A DNA stretch of 64,000 nucleotides from contig NZ_UAVD01000039.1 of NCBI RefSeq assembly GCF_900460065.1, positions 1 through 64,000 on the forward strand. Reading direction: 5' to 3'. Of this stretch, positions 60,766 to 64,000 are shown one piece after another. Source of the stretch: Streptomyces griseus. GTDB lineage: Bacteria; Actinomycetota; Actinomycetes; Streptomycetales; Streptomycetaceae. A model generated the notes under the pieces. That model saw only the letters and a list, made by a program, of their open reading frames with translations, was not told where the DNA came from and made no database searches. Every line of letters starts with the position of its first letter. The first letter of the stretch is position 1. The position numbers and the translations under genes are program-made.

Positions 60766-61512
60766 ATGAGCTTGTTCCGGGACGACGGCATCGTGCTGCG
60801 TACGCAGAAACTGGGCGAGGCCGACCGGATCATCACGATCCTGACCCGCGGCCACGGCCGGGTGCGGGCCGTCGCGCGCGGGGTGCGCCGCACCAAGTCC
60901 AAGTTCGGCGCCCGCCTGGAGCCCTTCTCCCACGTCGACGTGCAGTTCTTCGCGCGCGGCGGCGAGCTGGTCGGCCGCGGGCTGCCGCTCTGCACCCAGA
61001 GCGAGACGATCGCCCCGTACGGCGGCGGGATCGTCGCCGACTACGCCCGCTACACGGCGGGCACCGCGATGCTGGAGACCGCCGAGCGGTTCACCGACCA
61101 CGAGGGCGAGCCGGCCGTCCAGCAGTACCTGCTGCTCGTCGGCGGTCTGCGCACCCTCGCCCGGGGCGAGCACGCCCCCCATCTGATCCTGGACGCGTTC
61201 CTGCTGCGCTCGCTCGCGGTGAACGGCTACGCGCCCAGCTTCGAGGACTGCGCCAAGTGCGGAATGCCCGGTCCCAACCGGTTCTTCTCCGTCGCGGCGG
61301 GGGGCGTCATATGCGGTGACTGCCGGGTCCCCGGCAGCGTCGTACCCTCGGCACAGGCCCTGACCCTGCTGAGCGCGCTGCTCAGCGGCGACTGGGCGAC
61401 GGCGGACGCGTGCGAGGCGCGTCATGTCAGGGAGGGGAGCGGGCTGGTGTCCGCCTATCTGCACTGGCATCTGGAGCGCGGACTGCGCTCGCTGCGGTAC
61501 GTCGAGAAGTGA
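60766..61512 (+). CDS. recO: DNA repair protein RecO
   Basis: Mediates RecA loading on gaps (RecFOR pathway). The 248-residue protein opens with the OB-fold segment LFRDDGIVLRTQKLGEADRI and GRVRAVARGVRRTKSKFG, with the zinc-finger CAKCGMPGPNRFF ... ICGDCRVPGS in the second half. ATG 60766 follows GACAAT by 6 nt; no ribosome-binding site. The stop lies inside the first unit of the 20-bp repeat array. uppS follows, as in other actinobacteria. Confidence 0.94.
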   Translation: MSLFRDDGIVLRTQKLGEADRIITILTRGHGRVRAVARGVRRTKSKFGARLEPFSHVDVQFFARGGELVGRGLPLCTQSETIAPYGGGIVADYARYTAGTAMLETAERFTDHEGEPAVQQYLLLVGGLRTLARGEHAPHLILDAFLLRSLAVNGYAPSFEDCAKCGMPGPNRFFSVAAGGVICGDCRVPGSVVPSAQALTLLSALLSGDWATADACEARHVREGSGLVSAYLHWHLERGLRSLRYVEK

Positions 61513-61581
61513 CGCAGCACGTGGAGAAGTGACGCGGTGCGTCGGGCAGACGACGCGGTGCGTGGAGAAGTGACACAGGGA
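61501..61581. repeat. Four ~20-bp tandem units between recO and uppS
   Basis: Units GTCGAGAAGTGACGCAGCAC, GTGGAGAAGTGACGCGGTGC, a divergent 21-bp unit, and GTGGAGAAGTGACACAGGGA. The first unit covers the last recO codons and its stop. The word GAGAAGTGACGC appears again at the uppS stop. Confidence 0.8.
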
Positions 61582-61594
61582 GACTGAGAAGCTC

Positions 61595-62458
61595 ATGGCA
61601 GTACGCGGGATCCTCGGCGGCCGCAACCGGCGCACGTACAAGACCCCCGAGCCGCACCCCACGGGCGCGAGGCCTCCGAAGATCCCCGGCGAGCTGGTGC
61701 CCCAGCACGTCGCCGTCGTGATGGACGGCAACGGCCGCTGGGCCAAGGAGCGGGGTCTGCCGCGCACCGAGGGCCACAAGGTCGGTGAGGGCGTCGTCAT
61801 GGACGTGCTCAAGGGCTGTATCGAGATGGGCGTCAAGAACCTCTCGCTCTACGCCTTCTCCACGGAGAACTGGAAGCGCTCGCCGGACGAGGTGAAGTTC
61901 CTGATGAACTTCAACCGCGACGTGATCCGCCGCCGCCGCGACGAGATGGACGAGCTCGGCATCCGCATCCGCTGGGTGGGCCGGATGCCCAAGCTGTGGA
62001 AGTCCGTCGTCCAGGAGCTCCAGGTCGCCCAGGAGCAGACCAAGGACAACGACAGGATGACGCTGTACTTCTGCGTCAACTACGGCGGTCGCGCCGAGAT
62101 CGCCGATGCCGCGCAGCGCATCGCCCAGGACGTGGCGGCGGGGAGGCTCGACCCGTCCAAGGTCAACGAGAAGACCTTCGCGAAGTACACCTACTACCCG
62201 GACATGCCGGACGTGGACCTCTTCGTGCGCCCCAGCGGCGAGCAGCGCACCTCGAACTACCTGATCTGGCAGAGCGCGTACGCCGAGATGGTCTTCCAGG
62301 ACGTTCTGTGGCCGGATTTCGACCGTCGGGACCTGTGGCGTGCCTGCCTGGAGTACGCCCAGCGCGACCGTCGCTTCGGCGGGGCGGAGGCGGTCGAGGC
62401 GGCGAAGGCGGCCGAGACGGCGAAGGCGGCCGAGACGGCCGAGGCTGCCGAGAAGTGA
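61595..62458 (+). CDS. uppS: Isoprenyl transferase (undecaprenyl diphosphate synthase)
   Basis: Makes the C55 (or shorter Z-prenyl) lipid carrier for cell-wall synthesis. The 287-residue protein has HVAVVMDGNGRWAKERGLPR (catalytic Asp in MDGNGRW), YAFSTENWKRSPDEV, FCVNYGGRAEIADAA and FVRPSGEQRTSNYLIWQ. The C-terminal 30 residues are an Ala/Glu/Lys repeat (EAAKAAETAKAAETAEAAEK) not needed for the fold. ATG 61595 has GGGAG upstream with weak spacing. It is convergent with zur. Confidence 0.95.
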   Translation: MAVRGILGGRNRRTYKTPEPHPTGARPPKIPGELVPQHVAVVMDGNGRWAKERGLPRTEGHKVGEGVVMDVLKGCIEMGVKNLSLYAFSTENWKRSPDEVKFLMNFNRDVIRRRRDEMDELGIRIRWVGRMPKLWKSVVQELQVAQEQTKDNDRMTLYFCVNYGGRAEIADAAQRIAQDVAAGRLDPSKVNEKTFAKYTYYPDMPDVDLFVRPSGEQRTSNYLIWQSAYAEMVFQDVLWPDFDRRDLWRACLEYAQRDRRFGGAEAVEAAKAAETAKAAETAEAAEK

Positions 62459-62501
62459 CGCGGGAGCCGCGCGGAAAGTGGCGGGAAAAGTGACGTGAAT
62501 G

Positions 62502-62544
62502 AGGCGGGCCCGGGACGTTGGACACGTCCCGGGCCCGCCTTTCG
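62502..62544. terminator. Very strong bidirectional terminator between uppS and zur
   Basis: A perfect 17-bp stem, AGGCGGGCCCGGGACGT (62502-62518) with 62524-62540 around TGGAC, running into TTCG. Both flanking genes converge on it. Confidence 0.9.
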
Positions 62545-62559
62545 CGTTCGTTTCGCTCG

Positions 62560-62994
62560 TTACGCCTTGCTCGCGGCGCACTCCGCGCAGGTGCCGAACA
62601 CCTCGACGGTGTGCGCGACGTTCACATAGCCGTGCTGGGCGGCGATCATCTCGGCCCACTGCTCGACGGCCGGGCCCTCGACCTCCACCGCCTTGCCGCA
62701 GAGCCGGCAGACCAGGTGGTGGTGATGGTCGCCGGTGGAGCACCGCCGGTAGACGGACTCGCCCTCGGCGGTGCGCAGGACGTCGACCTCACCCGCGTCG
62801 GCGAGTGACTGCAAGGTCCGGTAGACGGTCGTCAGGCCCACGGAATCGCCGCGGTGCTTGAGGACGTCGTGCAGCTCCTGGGCGCTGCGGAACTCGTCGA
62901 CCTCGTCGAGCGCCGCCGCCACCGCCGCCCGCTGCCGGGTGGACCGGCCGCGTACCGGCGCTGCGTTCGTGCCACTGATCGGCGCCGTGGCCAC
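62560..62994 (-). CDS. zur: Zinc uptake regulator Zur (Fur family)
   Basis: Zinc-dependent repressor of zinc uptake. The 144-residue protein has TRQRAAVAAALDEVDEFRS, GLTTVYRTLQSLADAGEVD (DNA-binding helix), the HHHH cluster DHHHHLVCRLCGKAVEVEG with CxxC, and GTCAECAASKA at the C-terminus. GTG 62994 has AGGAGG at a 5-nt spacing. Its position beside znuB and its sequence fit the S. coelicolor Zur I recall. I see no good Zur box in the 104-bp gap to znuB. Confidence 0.94.
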   Translation of the reverse strand: MATAPISGTNAAPVRGRSTRQRAAVAAALDEVDEFRSAQELHDVLKHRGDSVGLTTVYRTLQSLADAGEVDVLRTAEGESVYRRCSTGDHHHHLVCRLCGKAVEVEGPAVEQWAEMIAAQHGYVNVAHTVEVFGTCAECAASKA

Positions 62995-63098
62995 AGCTGC
63001 CTCCTCGTGTCGCCCGTACATGTGTCGGGCCATTGTGCCAGCCCGACCGGGCGCCACCGGCGAACACGTACGGTACGACTCGGTCACACGCACCGCTG

Positions 63099-63998
63099 TC
63101 ACACCCGTACGTCGTCCCGCTCCCGGCGGGCCCCCGGTACTTCCAGGGTGCACTCGGCGCCCTTCGTCTCGCTCGCCCGTGCCCGCCGTCTCGCGAGCGG
63201 GGCGGCGAGGGCGGTCAGCGCGACGAACACCGCGATGGCCAGCAGCACGATCGTCGCGCCGGGCGGGACGTCCTGGTAGTACGAGGTCACGGTGCCGGTG
63301 AGGGTGACGGCCGTGCCGATCACCACGGCCAGCACGAAGGTGACCTTGAAGGACTTGGTGATCTGCTGGGCGGCTGCCACGGGCACCACCATCAGCGCGC
63401 TGACCAGCAGCAGGCCGACGACCCGCATCGCGACGGTCACGGTCACGGCGGCGGTCACCGCGATCAGCAGGTTCAGCACCCGCACCGGCAGCCCGGAGAC
63501 CCGGGCGAACTCCTCGTCCTGGCTGACGGCGAACAACTGCCGCCGCAGCCCCACCGTGACCAGCACCACGAACGCGGCCAGTACGCAGATCGCGATGACG
63601 TCCGACTCGGAGACGGTGGCCAGCGAGCCGAAGAGGTACGAGGTCAGGTTGGCGTTGGAGCCGGTGTCGGACAGGTTGATCAGCATGACGCCGCCCGCCA
63701 TGCCGCCGTAGAACAGCATCGCCAGGGCGAGGTCGCCGCGCGTGTGCCCGTACCAGCGGATCAGCTCCATCACGACCGCGCCGGCGACGGCGACGGCGGT
63801 GGCCATCCAGACGGGGCTGGTGGAGAGCAGGAAGCCGAGGCCGACGCCGGTCATGGCGATGTGCCCGATGCCGTCGCCCATCAGGGCCTGCCGGCGCTGC
63901 ACCAGGTAGATGCCGATGGCGGGCGCGGTGATGCCGACCAGCACGGCCGCGATGAGCGCCCGCTGCATGAAGGGAGGGTTCAGGAATTCGAAGATCAT
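63099..63998 (-). CDS. znuB: Zinc ABC transporter, permease
   Basis: Membrane subunit of the high-affinity zinc importer. The 299-residue protein has about 8 spans and the ABC-3 family signature GDGIGHIAMTGVGLGFLLS after VQRRQALM. The start ATG at 63998 is two bases from the window edge, preceded by TG as in a TGATG overlap with an upstream gene (probably znuC). Zur and ZnuB on the same strand indicate coordinated zinc control. Confidence 0.93.
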   Translation of the reverse strand: MIFEFLNPPFMQRALIAAVLVGITAPAIGIYLVQRRQALMGDGIGHIAMTGVGLGFLLSTSPVWMATAVAVAGAVVMELIRWYGHTRGDLALAMLFYGGMAGGVMLINLSDTGSNANLTSYLFGSLATVSESDVIAICVLAAFVVLVTVGLRRQLFAVSQDEEFARVSGLPVRVLNLLIAVTAAVTVTVAMRVVGLLLVSALMVVPVAAAQQITKSFKVTFVLAVVIGTAVTLTGTVTSYYQDVPPGATIVLLAIAVFVALTALAAPLARRRARASETKGAECTLEVPGARRERDDVRV

Positions 63999-64000
63999 CA

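Noticed and set aside
62995..63098. Zur box between zur and znuB
   Set aside because: No AT-rich TGAAAATGATTTTCA-like sequence is visible in this 104-bp gap; regulation probably lies upstream of the znu operon beyond the window.

Overview
The window is chromosomal DNA of a Streptomyces (or very close relative). It has very high G+C with GC-rich third codon positions, many GTG starts, and a gene order I recognise from memory as the conserved Streptomyces core block proB/proA - nadD - leuS - comE - holA - lepA - hrcA/dnaJ2 - era - leuA - recO - uppS - zur. I see no rRNA, CRISPR array, transposase, integrase or biosynthetic gene cluster.

Layout. 1-5.3 kb: end of proB, a small unknown protein, proA, two related single-membrane-span proteins, and a convergent M48 metalloprotease. 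5.4-9.6 kb: two tiny membrane proteins, then nadD, a degenerate LytR-CpsA-Psr-like protein, rsfS and a phosphoglycerate-mutase-family gene with an apparent CTG start. 9.7-10.6 kb: two identical tRNA-Ala(GGC) genes with two small zinc-ribbon proteins between them. 10.8-13.8 kb: a Leu-rich leader peptide, an attenuator and leuS. 14-24.5 kb: a membrane protein, a DegV protein, comEA-comEC, a flavin-type oxidase, an arylamine acetyltransferase, a YceI protein, holA and rpsT. 24.6-34.4 kb: lepA, a long-chain acyl-CoA synthetase, an MFS transporter, a DedA-type protein, a SpoIIE-type phosphatase and hemW. 34.4-39.2 kb (minus strand): a 958-residue membrane-anchored solute-binding-type receptor, a DUF3097 protein and a metallo-beta-lactamase-fold protein. 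39.3-45.8 kb: CIRCE-hrcA-dnaJ2 followed by a nitronate monooxygenase-like gene, rsmE, a HIT protein, rnz and an adenine-deaminase-type gene. 45.8-48.7 kb: an MFS transporter divergent from a PfkB-type sugar kinase. 48.8-56.1 kb: phoH-ybeY-CBS transporter-YjbR, a degenerate cytidine-deaminase-like protein, a WxL-like/DUF916 exported pair, and era. 56.3-57.7 kb (minus): an M4 protealysin-like protease with its emfourin-type inhibitor. 57.8-64 kb: a leucine leader plus leuA, a TerB-like protein, recO, uppS, then zur and znuB on the minus strand.

How the genes work together. Most are housekeeping: proline and leucine synthesis, NAD synthesis, tRNA charging, ribosome assembly (rsfS, ybeY, era, rsmE, lepA), DNA replication and repair (holA, recO), cell-wall lipid carrier synthesis (uppS) and zinc homeostasis (zur/znuB). 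Leucine supply is apparently sensed twice: leuS (charging) and leuA (synthesis) each sit behind a short Leu-run leader peptide. The leuS leader ends in a terminator with a T run. The leuA leader instead has Leu codons complementary to the leuA ribosome-binding site.

Most interesting: (i) the large uncharacterised receptor at 34.5-37.3 kb; (ii) the WxL-like/DUF916 exported pair between the cytidine-deaminase-like gene and era; (iii) the M4 protease/emfourin pair; (iv) two pseudoenzyme candidates (LCP-like, cytidine-deaminase-like) that lack family catalytic residues; (v) a perfect 13-bp dyad that runs into the proA start codon; and (vi) a -10-like hexamer recurring 6-9 nt before start codons, which predicts many leaderless mRNAs. 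All family assignments were made by eye from translated sequence and remembered family motifs; no search was run.
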